A DNA stretch of 64,000 bases, taken from NCBI RefSeq assembly GCF_004364325.1, contig NZ_SOCP01000025.1, positions 1 through 64,000 on the forward strand, given 5' to 3'. The position numbers and the translations under genes were made by a program. Below the pieces are notes generated by a model, which did no database searches, was not told the DNA's origin, and saw nothing but the letters and a program-made list of their open reading frames with translations. The DNA is from Actinophytocola oryzae. GTDB taxonomy: Bacteria; Actinomycetota; Actinomycetes; Mycobacteriales; Pseudonocardiaceae. This document shows positions 7,765 through 16,695 of the stretch, piece after piece. Within the stretch, counting starts at the first letter, position 1. The number at the start of each line of letters is the position of its first letter.

Positions 7765-8580
7765 TCAGCCGATCTGTTCCGTCAGCTCGTCGTACATCGC
7801 CGACACCCTGCCGTACACGCCGTAGAAGTCCGGCTCGGCGCAACCCTGGCCCCACGACACGATGCCGATCAGCTTGCGGGTGCCGTCCGCGGCCTGCTCC
7901 ACCAGCGGGCCGCCGGAGTCACCCTGACAGCTGTCCTTGCCGCCCTCCTTCAGCCCGGCGCACACCATCGTCGTCGCGTCGAACTGGTCGCCGTAGGACG
8001 CTGCGCAGTCCTCGTCGGCCGTCACCGGGACGTCGACCTTGCGAAGCGTGTCCGAGGTGTCCCCGCTCTCGGTGACCCCCCAGCCCAGCACGGTGCTGTT
8101 CGCACCTGCCGCGTACAGGTCCGCGTCGGCAGGCGACGCCAGCTCGAGCGGCTCCTCCGACAGCTCGGTGTCGAGCGTCAGGACCGACGAGTCGTTCGTC
8201 ATCGTCGACGAGTTCCAGTCGGGGTGGATCCAGATGTCGGTGACCCCCGCAGAGGTGCCGCCTCCCGCGGAGAGCGACGTCCGGCCGGCGACCACGATGA
8301 TGTCGGGTTCCGACTGACCCTCCGTGCAGTGTGCGGCGGTCAGCACCTTGTTCGGCGCGACGATCGTGCCGCCGCAGAACTGGAACCCGTCCGTGGTGGT
8401 CAGTGCCACCACGAACGGGTTCTCCTCGACAGTCGTCTCCTCGCCCCCGATGATCTTCGGCTGGGCGCCGGACGACGGTTGGTCCGCGTATGCGGGGGAC
8501 ACCGTCGCGGCGATGCCGATCGTGGTGAGAGCCGCTGCGGCAACCCCGATCAGGCGGAGCACACGCCTTGCCTCAGCCAT
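7765..8580 (-). CDS. Secreted trypsin-like serine protease
   Basis: A 271-aa S1 peptidase exported through a signal peptide (MAEARRVLRLIG then a hydrophobic run ending PAYA). Mature processing probably occurs before IIGGEETTVEENPFVVAL, the trypsin IIGG N-terminus. The catalytic triad is visible as TAAHC, an Asp in SVLTLDTEL, and GDSGGPLV; GKDSCQGDSGGPL with the preceding Asp-type pocket suggests trypsin-like Arg/Lys specificity. ATG 8580 has AGGGAG about 9 nt upstream. A frame open to 8628 is less likely because the predicted promoter -10 overlaps it. A paralogue lies at 17581. Confidence 0.93.
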   Translation of the reverse strand: MAEARRVLRLIGVAAAALTTIGIAATVSPAYADQPSSGAQPKIIGGEETTVEENPFVVALTTTDGFQFCGGTIVAPNKVLTAAHCTEGQSEPDIIVVAGRTSLSAGGGTSAGVTDIWIHPDWNSSTMTNDSSVLTLDTELSEEPLELASPADADLYAAGANSTVLGWGVTESGDTSDTLRKVDVPVTADEDCAASYGDQFDATTMVCAGLKEGGKDSCQGDSGGPLVEQAADGTRKLIGIVSWGQGCAEPDFYGVYGRVSAMYDELTEQIG

Positions 8581-8627
8581 GCCTCGTTCTCCCTTGTTCA
8601 GGCTCGTCGTGACCACGAGCTCACCCA

Positions 8628-8656
8628 TAGCTACAAGGTGATCACGTGCGGCACAA
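8628..8656 (-). promoter_or_regulatory. Candidate promoter of the first trypsin gene
   Basis: On the minus strand TTGTGC (8656-8651), a 17-bp spacer and TAGCTA (8633-8628) resemble a housekeeping promoter. It predicts transcription from about 8620 and supports the ATG at 8580. The rest of the 8581-8787 gap shows nothing further that I can identify. Confidence 0.45.
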
Positions 8657-8787
8657 CGGTCGAACGTTGTAGGCCGAACGGGTGAATACAGGGCGAAACG
8701 CCGCGCTGACCTGCGGGAACACGAAGACCCAACTATCGGGTGAACTTACCGCCTCGGCCGGTCCACACCGTCCACAGTGGCCTGTCC

Positions 8788-10059
8788 TCAGAGGTCGGCC
8801 TTCCTGAACTCGATCTCCTTGGCCGCGTCGGAGGTGAAGTTGTACCTGACCTTCTTCAGGCCGAACGGCTTGGCCGGGTCGACCGCGAAGATCGTGCTCG
8901 ACCTGGGCGGGTTCCTGGTCTCGGCCGGGCCGTACCGGTAGTCGCCGCTCAGTCCCTCGAAGGAGACCGTGCCGAGCCCGGCCGACGCCTTGAGCACGCC
9001 CTCGCGCGAGAGGTCACCCAGCTCGACGGCCTTCTCCAGGACGGCGGTCATGGCGCGGGCCTGGTTGTAGCCGAAGGCGAAGTAGTAGTCCGGCTCCTGG
9101 TCGGGTGCGTACTTCGTCGCGTCGGCCACCATCTCCTCCATGCCCGGCACCGAGTTGTCGCCCCACTCCGTCCCCTCGGAGACGATCAGCACCGACTTCT
9201 GCATGTAGGGCGCCACCGCGGACTTCGCGAGCGCGCCGGTGTAGCTCGGCGACTGCCCGAACCACTGCGGCGCGAACCGGGCCTGTGCCGCGGTGCCCCA
9301 GACCTTCGCGGCGTCCGACGGCGTGGCCACGAGGAACACGACCTGGCACTTGGCGCCGGCGAGCGCGCCGATCTGCCCGGCGTAGTTCTCGGTGCCCACC
9401 TTGAACTTCTGCGTGTTGGCGACCGTGAAGCCGTACTTCTCCGCCGCGAAGTCGATGCCCTGCTGGCCCGCCTCGCCGTAGACGTCGTCCTGGATCATCG
9501 TGCAGATCGTGTCGCTCTTGGACCCGCCGCCGTCGTCGAAGTAGTACTCCATCGCGTTGATGGCCTGGACCTGGTAGGGCGCACCGACCGGCAGCAGGTT
9601 CGCCTCACGCACCCACAGCGCGTCGAGGGAGGCGGGCGCGGCGAGGATCCTGTCCGTCTTCAGCTGTGGCAGCACGGCGAGTGTCGGCGCGGTGCCGAGC
9701 ACCTGGGTGAACGCGACCACGTCGCCCTTGATCTTGTTGTACTTCTGGACGGCGATGTCGGTCTTGTACTGCGTGTCCTCCTGGACCAGCTCGACCTCGT
9801 ACTTGCCCGCGATGCCACCGTCGGCGTTGAGCGCCTTGAAGAACACCTCGTTGCCCGCGGTCAACGGCTGCCCGATCACCGCGACCGTGCCGGTCAGGGG
9901 CGTGAGCACGCCGAGCTTGATCGTCTTGCCGTCGAAGCCGTCCGTGGTGCCCGGCTCCCCCGCGGCGCCCCCACCGCCACCGCTGTCGTTCCCCGCCCCA
10001 CCGCAGGCCGCGAGGACCAGCGTGAGACCGATCGCCAGTACACCCTTGAACACCCGCAT
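8788..10059 (-). CDS. Liv-type ABC transporter solute-binding lipoprotein
   Basis: A 423-aa extracytoplasmic receptor with lipobox LVLAAC (Cys19) and a Gly/Ser-rich linker, followed by a type I periplasmic-binding fold (TIKLGVLTPLTGTVAVIGQPLTAGNEVFFKALN). This Peripla_BP_6 family binds branched-chain amino acids, short amides, urea or aromatic and aliphatic acids. It is the last gene of the operon livF-livG-CoA ligase-livH-livM-SBP, 16 bp after livM, with GAGGAGG before the ATG. The CoA ligase in the operon suggests a carboxylic-acid ligand rather than an amino acid, which is inference. Confidence 0.92.
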   Translation of the reverse strand: MRVFKGVLAIGLTLVLAACGGAGNDSGGGGGAAGEPGTTDGFDGKTIKLGVLTPLTGTVAVIGQPLTAGNEVFFKALNADGGIAGKYEVELVQEDTQYKTDIAVQKYNKIKGDVVAFTQVLGTAPTLAVLPQLKTDRILAAPASLDALWVREANLLPVGAPYQVQAINAMEYYFDDGGGSKSDTICTMIQDDVYGEAGQQGIDFAAEKYGFTVANTQKFKVGTENYAGQIGALAGAKCQVVFLVATPSDAAKVWGTAAQARFAPQWFGQSPSYTGALAKSAVAPYMQKSVLIVSEGTEWGDNSVPGMEEMVADATKYAPDQEPDYYFAFGYNQARAMTAVLEKAVELGDLSREGVLKASAGLGTVSFEGLSGDYRYGPAETRNPPRSSTIFAVDPAKPFGLKKVRYNFTSDAAKEIEFRKADL

Positions 10060-10075
10060 GTGACGCCTCCTCGCT

Positions 10076-11170
10076 TCAGTAGGAAAACGGCCAGGCCTTG
10101 AAGTAGGCCTTGACCCGGACCCAGATCCCGGCGAGACCGCGCGGCTCGAACACGAGGAACAGCACGATCAGCAGCCCGAAGATGGCCTGGTTGAGCGCGA
10201 ACACGGAGATGAACCCGTCACCGCCCGCCTCGGTGGAGACGCCCGGGATGGCACTGGAGTACTCGTCGATGAGCGCGGGCAGGGCGCCGACGAAGACCGC
10301 GCCGAGCACCGAGCCGAAGATCGTGCCGAGCCCGCCGACGATGATGATCGCGATGTACTGGATGGACAGCAGCAACGTCCAGTCGTCCGGGCTCACGTGT
10401 TGTTGGTAGGAACCGAAGAGCGCGCCCGCCATGGCGGCGATCGCGCTGGACACCATGAACGCGCCGATCTTGTACCGCCCGGCACGCACGCCGATCACCT
10501 CCGCCGCCTGGTCGTGGTCGCGGACCGCGCGCAGCGCCCGGCCGGGGCGGGTGCGCACGAGGTTCCTGGCCAGCAGCGCGATGACCGCGACGAGCCCCCA
10601 CACGAGCCAGAAGTACCCCTGGTTGCGGGAGTAGACCTCGCCTGCGAGGCGTAGGGAGCCGAGGTCGACGGGTCCGATGGTGGCCTGCGCGCCGACGGAC
10701 GTGCCGTTGTTGCCACCGGTGACCGTCCGCAGGTTGCGCCAGAGGTGCTCGCCGATGAAGATCAGCCCGAGCGTGACGATCGCGAGGTAGTGCCCGCGCA
10801 GTCGCAGCGCGAACGGTCCGATGAGCCCGCCGAGCACGGCGCCCACGGCAGCGGAACCCAGTAGCCACAAGGGAAGCGGCAGCCCGAGGTCGCCGCCGAG
10901 GACCGCGGCCGCGTACGCGCCCGCGCCGATGAAGAACGCGTGGCCCAGTGAGATCTGGCCGGTGTAGCCGGTGAGCAGGTTGAGCCCGATGGCGCCGATG
11001 GCCGTGATGCCGGAGTAGATGAGCACGGACAGCCAGAAGTCGTCCCGCACGACCGTCGGCAGGACCAGCAGCGTGCCGAGCATGAGCACGAGGCCGACCT
11101 TCGACATGGGCGAGCCGAAGAGCCGCAGGTCCTGCGCGTAGCTGCGGACGAGGTTGCGGTGCGGCCTCAT
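10076..11170 (-). CDS. ABC transporter permease, LivM type
   Basis: A 364-aa polytopic membrane protein with the LivM signature NLLTGYTGQISLGHAFFIGAGAYAAA and YRALRAVRDHDQAAEVIGV-type cytoplasmic loop (RALRAVRDHDQAAE), followed by a C-terminal hydrophobic segment. It forms the pore with the adjacent LivH-type permease. The ATG at 11170 overlaps the upstream livH stop as ATGA, giving translational coupling. An apparent open frame further upstream is only the antisense side of livH. Confidence 0.93.
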   Translation of the reverse strand: MRPHRNLVRSYAQDLRLFGSPMSKVGLVLMLGTLLVLPTVVRDDFWLSVLIYSGITAIGAIGLNLLTGYTGQISLGHAFFIGAGAYAAAVLGGDLGLPLPLWLLGSAAVGAVLGGLIGPFALRLRGHYLAIVTLGLIFIGEHLWRNLRTVTGGNNGTSVGAQATIGPVDLGSLRLAGEVYSRNQGYFWLVWGLVAVIALLARNLVRTRPGRALRAVRDHDQAAEVIGVRAGRYKIGAFMVSSAIAAMAGALFGSYQQHVSPDDWTLLLSIQYIAIIIVGGLGTIFGSVLGAVFVGALPALIDEYSSAIPGVSTEAGGDGFISVFALNQAIFGLLIVLFLVFEPRGLAGIWVRVKAYFKAWPFSY

Positions 11171-12063
11171 ATGCGCCTCACGTCCTTGGTGCCGAGGAGC
11201 CCGTACGGCCGGATCAGCAGGATCACGATCATGAGCACGTAGGGCACGATCAGGGAGACGTTGTCGCCCGCCCACGAGAAGAGCTGGTCCTGGTAGCCAC
11301 GCGTGAGCGCCTCGGCGAGCCCGATGATCACGCCACCGAGGACCGCGCCGGCAGGCGAGTCGAGGCCGCCGAGGATCATGGCCGGGAAGGCGGCGAGCGC
11401 GATGAAGCTGATCGAGGGCTGGAGCCCGCCCGGCCCGGCGGCGAGGGTGATGCCGGCGAGCGCGGCGAGGGCGGCGGCGATGGCCCAACTGGTCGCGTAG
11501 ACCCGCCGGGCGCTGATCCCCTGCGCGAGCGCGGCCTCCGGGTCGAAGGCGGTGGCCCGCATGGCGAGTCCCATGCGTGTGTAGCGGAAGAAGAGGAAGA
11601 ACCCGACCACGACGGCGGCGGTGATCCCGATGGTCCAGAGGTCGCGCACCCCGAGGACCAGGTGTCCGATCTGGACGGTCCGGATGTTCCACGGGTTGTC
11701 GACCGGCAGGTTGTCGAACCCCCAGACGGCGGTGATCAGCGGCTCCAGCAGGAACAGCAGCCCGATGGTGATCATGATGACCGCGAAGGGCGGCTGCCCG
11801 ACCATCCGCCTGAGCACCAGCCGTTCCACGCTGGCCCCCACGACGGCGGCGGACACGCAGGCCAGCAGGATCGCCACTCCGAAGGCGACGGCCAGGTTGT
11901 TGGAGAAGGTGTAGCCGAGGTAGGCCCCGAGCGCGAGCAACCCGCCCTGGGCGAAGTTGATCACCCCGGTGGACTTGTAGATGACCACGAACCCGAGCGC
12001 GACGAGTGCGTAGGTGGAGCCGAGCGCCAGGCCCGCGAACACGTTGGTGAGGAAGGCGATCAC
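11167..12063 (-). CDS. ABC transporter permease, LivH type
   Basis: A 298-aa integral membrane permease. It opens AFLTNVFAGLALGSTYALVALGFVVIYKSTGVINFAQGG, the hallmark of LivH, and contains the EAA-like RATAFDPEAALAQGI loop and a C-terminal GLLGTKDVRRI. It pairs with the LivM-type protein. Start ATG at 12063 overlaps the stop of the upstream CoA-ligase gene by 4 bp. Confidence 0.94.
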   Translation of the reverse strand: MIAFLTNVFAGLALGSTYALVALGFVVIYKSTGVINFAQGGLLALGAYLGYTFSNNLAVAFGVAILLACVSAAVVGASVERLVLRRMVGQPPFAVIMITIGLLFLLEPLITAVWGFDNLPVDNPWNIRTVQIGHLVLGVRDLWTIGITAAVVVGFFLFFRYTRMGLAMRATAFDPEAALAQGISARRVYATSWAIAAALAALAGITLAAGPGGLQPSISFIALAAFPAMILGGLDSPAGAVLGGVIIGLAEALTRGYQDQLFSWAGDNVSLIVPYVLMIVILLIRPYGLLGTKDVRRI

Positions 12064-13817
12064 GGGTACATCGCCTCGATCTCGGCGTCGAAGCGCTGCT
12101 CCAGGGCTCGGCGTTTCACCTTCTGCGTCGCCGTCAGCTCACCGTCCTCGTGGTCGAGCTCCTTGGTGAGCAGCGTGAAGTGCTTGATCTGCGCGACCTG
12201 GGCCAGGTTGCCGTTCGCTTCCTCGACCACCCCGGCCACCAGGTCGCGGACCTCCGCCTTGCCGGACAGGTCGGCGTAGGTGGTGTAGGCCAGGTTCCTG
12301 CGGGACGCCCAGCTGCCCACCGTCTCCAGCTCGATGCCGATCAGGGCGGTGACGTACTTCCTCCTGTCGCCGACGACCACGGCCTCGCGGATGTACGGGG
12401 AGACCTTGAGGTGGTTCTCGATCTCCGACGGGGAGAGGTTCTTGCCGCCCGCGGTGATGATGATGTCCTTCTTGCGGTCGGTGATCGTCAGGAAGCCGTC
12501 GTCGGACAGCTCGCCCACGTCGCCGGTGTGCAGCCAGCCGTCGTCGTCCACCGCGGTCTTCGTGGCCGCCGGATCGTTGAGGTAGCCCTGGAAGACGCCC
12601 GCCGATCTGGTGAGGATCTCCCCGTCCTCGGCGATCCGGACCTCCACGCCCGGCATCACCGTGCCCACCGCGCCGAGGCGGATGTCGTCCTGGGGCGTCA
12701 GCGTGCAGATGGCCGTGTTCTCCGTCTGCCCGTAGCCCTCACGGACCGGGATTCCTATGGCCCACAGGTACTCCAGCACCTGTGGTGCTATCGGGGCGGC
12801 GCCGCTCAGTGCCGAACGCACCCGCGACATGCCCAGTTTCTCCCGGAGGGGGCGGAAGACCAGCAGCTCGCAGAACGCCAGCACGACGCGGTCCGCCACG
12901 GTCAGGCTGTGGGACATCCGACGGGGTGCCGTTCGGCGGCCCTGGCGCAGACATGTCCGGTACAGCAGGCGTTTCAGCCGGGACGCGTCCGCCATCCTGA
13001 TCTCCACCGACGCCAGCATCTTCTCCCAGACCCTTGGCACGCCGAGGAAAACGGTCGGCTGCACGTCGCGGAGGTCCTGGGTGAACGACGGGCCGCCCTC
13101 GCCGAAGTTCACCACCAGTCCTGCCCACACGCCGTCGATCACCGAGATCAGACGCTCCGCGACGTGGCACAGCGGCAGGTAGCTCAGCACCTCGTCGCCC
13201 CGCTCGGCGCCCAGCGTCACCGCCGTCCTGCCCGCCGCGACCAGGTTGTCGTGGGAGATCATCGCGCCCTTGGGCGGGCCGGTCGTGCCCGACGTGTACA
13301 CCAGGACCGCCGTCGAGTCCGGGTCCAGCGCAGCCACCGACTCCTCGTACTCCGCGACGGATCCGTTCTGTTCCAGGGAGTCGAACGTCGGGATCTGGGG
13401 AGTGACGCCCCGCGGGTCGATCACCACCACGTGACGCAGCAGCGGCAGGCGGACGCGGACCTCCAGCGCCTTGTCCAGCTGCTCCTCGTCCTCGGCGATC
13501 AGCACCGACGCCCCCGAGTGGGACAGGACGTACTCCACCTCGGCCGCCGGGGAGGTCGGGTACACGCCAACCGTGCACGCGCCGATGCCCTGCGCGGCGA
13601 GGTCGGCGATCACCCACTCCGGGCGGTTCTCGGAGTGGATGGCCACCCGGTCGCCTGCGCCGACACCCAGTGCCCGCAGGCCCGCGGCCACCGACGCCAC
13701 CCGCCGCGCGTACTCCGCCCAGGTCCACTCCCGCCAGATGCCGCGGTGTTTCTCGCGGATCGCCACGTCGTCGGCGTGTTCCCGCGCGTTGTCCAGCAAC
13801 CGGGCGCACAGGGTCAT
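12060..13817 (-). CDS. Long-chain acyl-CoA synthetase (AMP-forming) inside the ABC operon
   Basis: A 585-aa ANL-superfamily ligase that would activate a carboxylic acid with ATP and CoA. It shows the P-loop VYTSGTTGPPKGAM (about 175), the adenylate motif GYGQTEN (about 358), TGDVGELSDDGFLTITDRKKD (about 430) and the catalytic-lysine region IITAGGKNLSPSEIEN. The long FadD15-like form is usual. ATG 13817 overlaps the livG stop as ATGA, and its own stop overlaps livH, so it is embedded in the transporter operon. Coupled uptake and CoA activation of an acid is the natural reading; the acid is unknown. Confidence 0.93.
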   Translation of the reverse strand: MTLCARLLDNAREHADDVAIREKHRGIWREWTWAEYARRVASVAAGLRALGVGAGDRVAIHSENRPEWVIADLAAQGIGACTVGVYPTSPAAEVEYVLSHSGASVLIAEDEEQLDKALEVRVRLPLLRHVVVIDPRGVTPQIPTFDSLEQNGSVAEYEESVAALDPDSTAVLVYTSGTTGPPKGAMISHDNLVAAGRTAVTLGAERGDEVLSYLPLCHVAERLISVIDGVWAGLVVNFGEGGPSFTQDLRDVQPTVFLGVPRVWEKMLASVEIRMADASRLKRLLYRTCLRQGRRTAPRRMSHSLTVADRVVLAFCELLVFRPLREKLGMSRVRSALSGAAPIAPQVLEYLWAIGIPVREGYGQTENTAICTLTPQDDIRLGAVGTVMPGVEVRIAEDGEILTRSAGVFQGYLNDPAATKTAVDDDGWLHTGDVGELSDDGFLTITDRKKDIIITAGGKNLSPSEIENHLKVSPYIREAVVVGDRRKYVTALIGIELETVGSWASRRNLAYTTYADLSGKAEVRDLVAGVVEEANGNLAQVAQIKHFTLLTKELDHEDGELTATQKVKRRALEQRFDAEIEAMYP

Positions 13818-14599
13818 GCCGCACCACCCAGGTACGCCTCGACCACCTTCGGGTCCCGCTGGATCTCCCCGGGGGTGCCCGTCGCGATAGGGGTGCCGAA
13901 GTCCAGTGCCAGCACGCGGTCCGCGAGGTCCATGACCAGGCGCGTGTCGTGCTCGACGAGGATCATCGCCAGGTCCAGCTCGCGGCGGACCTCCACCAGG
14001 TACCTGGCCATGTCCTCGGTCTCCTCCACGTTCATGCCCGCCACCGGCTCGTCGAGCAGCAGCAGCGTCGGGGCCATCGCCAGCGCCCTGCCCAGCTCCG
14101 CGCGTTTCGCCACGCCGTACGGGAGCAGACCGGCCGGGGTGTGGCGGTAGGGCTCCAGCTCCAGCAGCTCGACGATCTCCTCGCACGCCGCCCGGTGCTC
14201 GACCTCCTCGCGTTTGGCCCTGCCCCACCAGAACATGCCCGCGAGCAGTCCCGTGCGCATCAGGTGGTGGCGGCCGAGCATGAGGTTCTCGACCAGCGTG
14301 AGCTGCTCGAACAGGCCGAGGTTCTGGAACGTGCGTGCCACGCCCATCCCGGCGACGGCGGCCGGTGAACGACCGTTGAGCCGCGTGCCCGCCAACGTGA
14401 TCGTGCCGCGCTGTGGGCGGTAGACACCGTTGACACAGTTGAAGATCGACGTCTTGCCCGCGCCGTTCGGGCCGATCACCGCGAACAGCTCGCCCCTCCC
14501 GACGGTGAAGCTCACGCCGTTCAGGGCGGTGACCCCACCGAAGCGCAGGGTGAGGTCCGAGACCTCCAGCAGGGGCGCCGCCTCGCTCACGCGCTCCAT
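13814..14599 (-). CDS. ABC transporter ATP-binding protein, LivG type
   Basis: A 261-aa cytoplasmic ATPase. Walker A is GPNGAGKTSIFN (about 43-54), the Q-loop and BCA_ABC-type helix ARTFQNLGLFEQLTLVENLMLG follow, and Walker B is LLLLDEP. The ABC signature is degenerate (LPYGVAKRAELGRALA instead of LSGGQ), as is common in LivG proteins. The start at 14599 overlaps the livF 3' end by 13 bp. It partners the LivF-type ATPase. Confidence 0.94.
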   Translation of the reverse strand: MERVSEAAPLLEVSDLTLRFGGVTALNGVSFTVGRGELFAVIGPNGAGKTSIFNCVNGVYRPQRGTITLAGTRLNGRSPAAVAGMGVARTFQNLGLFEQLTLVENLMLGRHHLMRTGLLAGMFWWGRAKREEVEHRAACEEIVELLELEPYRHTPAGLLPYGVAKRAELGRALAMAPTLLLLDEPVAGMNVEETEDMARYLVEVRRELDLAMILVEHDTRLVMDLADRVLALDFGTPIATGTPGEIQRDPKVVEAYLGGAA

Positions 14600-15390
14600 C
14601 GCTTCTTCCTCCGGTAGCTCTTGACCTCGGCGAACGAGCGCCTGCCCGCGTCCGGCGTCGAGCCGAGGTAGAACTCGCGGATGTCCTCGTCGTCGAGCAG
14701 CTCGCGCGCCGGGCCGTCGCGGACGACCTTGCCGACCTCCAGGACGTAGCCGTAGCTCGCGATCGACAGCGCCATCACCGCGTTCTGCTCGACCAGCAGC
14801 ACGCTCGTGCCCTGGCCGTTGATCTGCACGACGATGTCGCGCACCTGCTCCACCAGCCGTGGGGCGAGGCCGAGCGAGGGCTCGTCCATCAGCAGGAGCC
14901 TCGGCCTCGCCATGAGCGCGCGGCCGATCGCGAGCATCTGCTGCTCGCCGCCGGACAGATAGCCCGCGGTGGCGCGACGGCGCTCCGCGAGGACCGGGAA
15001 CAGGTCGTACACCCTGGTCACGTCCTCGCGGTACTCGCCGCGCCTCCTGGAATGGGCGCCTGCCCGCAGGTTGTCCTCGACGCTCATCTCGGCGAAGACC
15101 CGGCGGCCCTCCATGACCTGCGCGACGCCCTCCCGTACGACGTCGGCGGGATCGGCCCCCGTGCGGTCGGTGCCGCCGATCCGCACGGAGCCCTTGGTGA
15201 TCCGGCCTCGGTGGGCGATGAGCAGACCGGTGACCGCACGCAGGAGCGTGGTCTTGCCAGCGCCGTTCGCGCCGAGGAGCGCCACGATCGCGCCGTCCGG
15301 CACGTCGAGGGACAGCCCGCGCAGGACGAGGACGACGTCGTCGTACACGACCTCGAGGTTGTTGACCGACAGGACAGGCAGCGGTGCCAT
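14587..15390 (-). CDS. ABC transporter ATP-binding protein, LivF type
   Basis: A 267-aa ATPase that opens the operon. Walker A GANGAGKTTLLRAVTGL (about 40-56), signature LSGGEQQMLAIGRALMARPRLLLMDEPSLGLAP with intact LSGG, and the C-terminal LVEQNAVMALSIASYGYVLE are classical LivF features. ATG 15390 has GGAGGGG a few bases upstream; frames open beyond it run antisense through bioF and are not real. A promoter and two palindromes lie immediately upstream. Confidence 0.94.
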   Translation of the reverse strand: MAPLPVLSVNNLEVVYDDVVLVLRGLSLDVPDGAIVALLGANGAGKTTLLRAVTGLLIAHRGRITKGSVRIGGTDRTGADPADVVREGVAQVMEGRRVFAEMSVEDNLRAGAHSRRRGEYREDVTRVYDLFPVLAERRRATAGYLSGGEQQMLAIGRALMARPRLLLMDEPSLGLAPRLVEQVRDIVVQINGQGTSVLLVEQNAVMALSIASYGYVLEVGKVVRDGPARELLDDEDIREFYLGSTPDAGRRSFAEVKSYRRKKRWSA

Positions 15391-15404
15391 AACCCCTCCG
15401 GGGG

Positions 15405-15421
15405 TGACGTCGATCACGTCA
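15405..15421. promoter_or_regulatory. Inverted repeat in the liv-operon leader
   Basis: TGACGT-CGATC-ACGTCA, perfect 6-bp arms with a 5-bp centre, lies 15 bp upstream of the livF ATG and just downstream of the predicted transcription start. It may be a repressor operator. Confidence 0.5.
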
Positions 15422-15428
15422 GAAACGG

Positions 15429-15457
15429 ACCGTATCCCCGTGCTCCACGTGGAGCAA
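15429..15457 (-). promoter_or_regulatory. Candidate liv-operon promoter with palindrome over the -35
   Basis: On the minus strand TTGCTC (15457-15452), a 17-bp spacer and TACGGT (15434-15429) fit an actinobacterial promoter. The 16-bp perfect palindrome TGCTCCACGTGGAGCA (15441-15456) overlaps the -35 element, a classic operator position. No regulator gene is adjacent; the rest of the gap to bioF is featureless. Confidence 0.5.
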
Positions 15458-15546
15458 GGATCAAGCCGAACCGTTACCAGCCGGGCATATCGGTCGCGGC
15501 CGGACCGCGGGCCGGCCCCGAGTCGCCGGATGTCAGACTCGACCGC

Positions 15547-16695
15547 GTGACCTCGGTTTTCGACTGGCTCGACACGCGTGCGGACGAGCGGCGCCGCGCG
15601 GGACTGGCGCGGCAGCTCCGGCCGCGGCGCCACGACGCGGACCACCTCGACCTCGCGGGCAACGACTACCTCGGCCTGTCGAAGGACAAGCGGGTGACCG
15701 GCGCCGCCGCCGCGGCCGCACTCCGGTGGGGTGCCGGTTCGACCGGGTCCCGGCTCGTCACGGGCACGCTCGAGCTGCACACCGAGCTGGAGCACGAGCT
15801 GGCGGCGTTCTGCGGCGCACAGGCCGCGCTCGTGTTCTCCTCCGGCTTCACGGCGAACCTCGGCGTGCTGACCGCGCTGTCCGGCAAGGGCTCCGCGATC
15901 GTCACGGACGCCTACCTGCACGCCTCCCTGATCGACGGCTGCCGCCTGTCCAGAGCGGACGTCGCGGTGATGCCGCACGGCGACGTCGCCGCGATCACCC
16001 ACGCGCTGAAGACACGCCGGTCCGAGCGCGCCCTGGTCGTGACCGACTCCGTGTTCTCCGTGGACGGCGACCTCGTGGCACTGCGCGACCTGCACGCCGT
16101 CTGCCGCGCGCACAACGCCGCCCTGGTCGTCGACGACGCCCACGGCCTCGGCGTGCGCGGCGAGGGCGGCCGGGGTGCCGTGGCGGAGGCAGGCCTCATC
16201 GGCGAGCCGGACGTGGTCACGACGGTGACGCTGTCGAAGTCCCTCGGTGCCCAGGGCGGTGCGGTCCTCGGGCCGCGGCGGGTGATCAAGCACCTGGTCG
16301 ACAACGCACGCAGCTTCATCTTCGACACGGGCCTGTCCCCGTCGAGCACGGCGGCGGCGCTGACCGCGCTGCACATCCTGAAGGACGAGCCGGGCCTGCC
16401 AGAGCGGGTGCTCACGGTCGCCCAGACCCTGGCCATGCGGCTGAAGGAGGCGGGGCTGAAGGTCAGCGCCCCGGACGCCGCGGTCGTCTCGGTCATGGCC
16501 CCCACGGCCGAGGCCGCGGCCACCTGGGCCGAGGACTGCCGGGCCGCCGGTGTCTGGGTGGGCTGCTTCCGGCCGCCGTCGGTCCCCGACGGCGTGTCCC
16601 GCCTACGCCTGACGGCCCGCGCCAACCTGACGGACGCCGAGATCGATCACGCGACCGAGGTGATCACCCGCCACGCACCACGCGGCGCATCGTGA
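15547..16695 (+). CDS. bioF: 8-amino-7-oxononanoate synthase (biotin pathway)
   Basis: A 382-aa PLP-dependent alpha-oxoamine synthase condensing pimeloyl-ACP/CoA with L-alanine. It has DLAGNDYLGLSKDKRV near residue 38, GSTGSRLVTGT, the DDAHGLGVRGEGGRG loop and the PLP lysine in TLSKSLGAQGG (about 230). Start GTG 15547 gives the usual length. No other bio gene is in view, and related oxoamine synthases make other products, so substrate is probable rather than proven. Its 3' end overlaps the convergent acetyltransferase by 32 bp. Confidence 0.87.
   Translation: MTSVFDWLDTRADERRRAGLARQLRPRRHDADHLDLAGNDYLGLSKDKRVTGAAAAAALRWGAGSTGSRLVTGTLELHTELEHELAAFCGAQAALVFSSGFTANLGVLTALSGKGSAIVTDAYLHASLIDGCRLSRADVAVMPHGDVAAITHALKTRRSERALVVTDSVFSVDGDLVALRDLHAVCRAHNAALVVDDAHGLGVRGEGGRGAVAEAGLIGEPDVVTTVTLSKSLGAQGGAVLGPRRVIKHLVDNARSFIFDTGLSPSSTAAALTALHILKDEPGLPERVLTVAQTLAMRLKEAGLKVSAPDAAVVSVMAPTAEAAATWAEDCRAAGVWVGCFRPPSVPDGVSRLRLTARANLTDAEIDHATEVITRHAPRGAS

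Noticed and set aside
13814..14228. Extended form of the acyl-CoA ligase reaching into livG
   Set aside because: The extra segment is the antisense-free shadow frame of the livG coding sequence; the ATG at 13817 with an ATGA overlap is the normal start.
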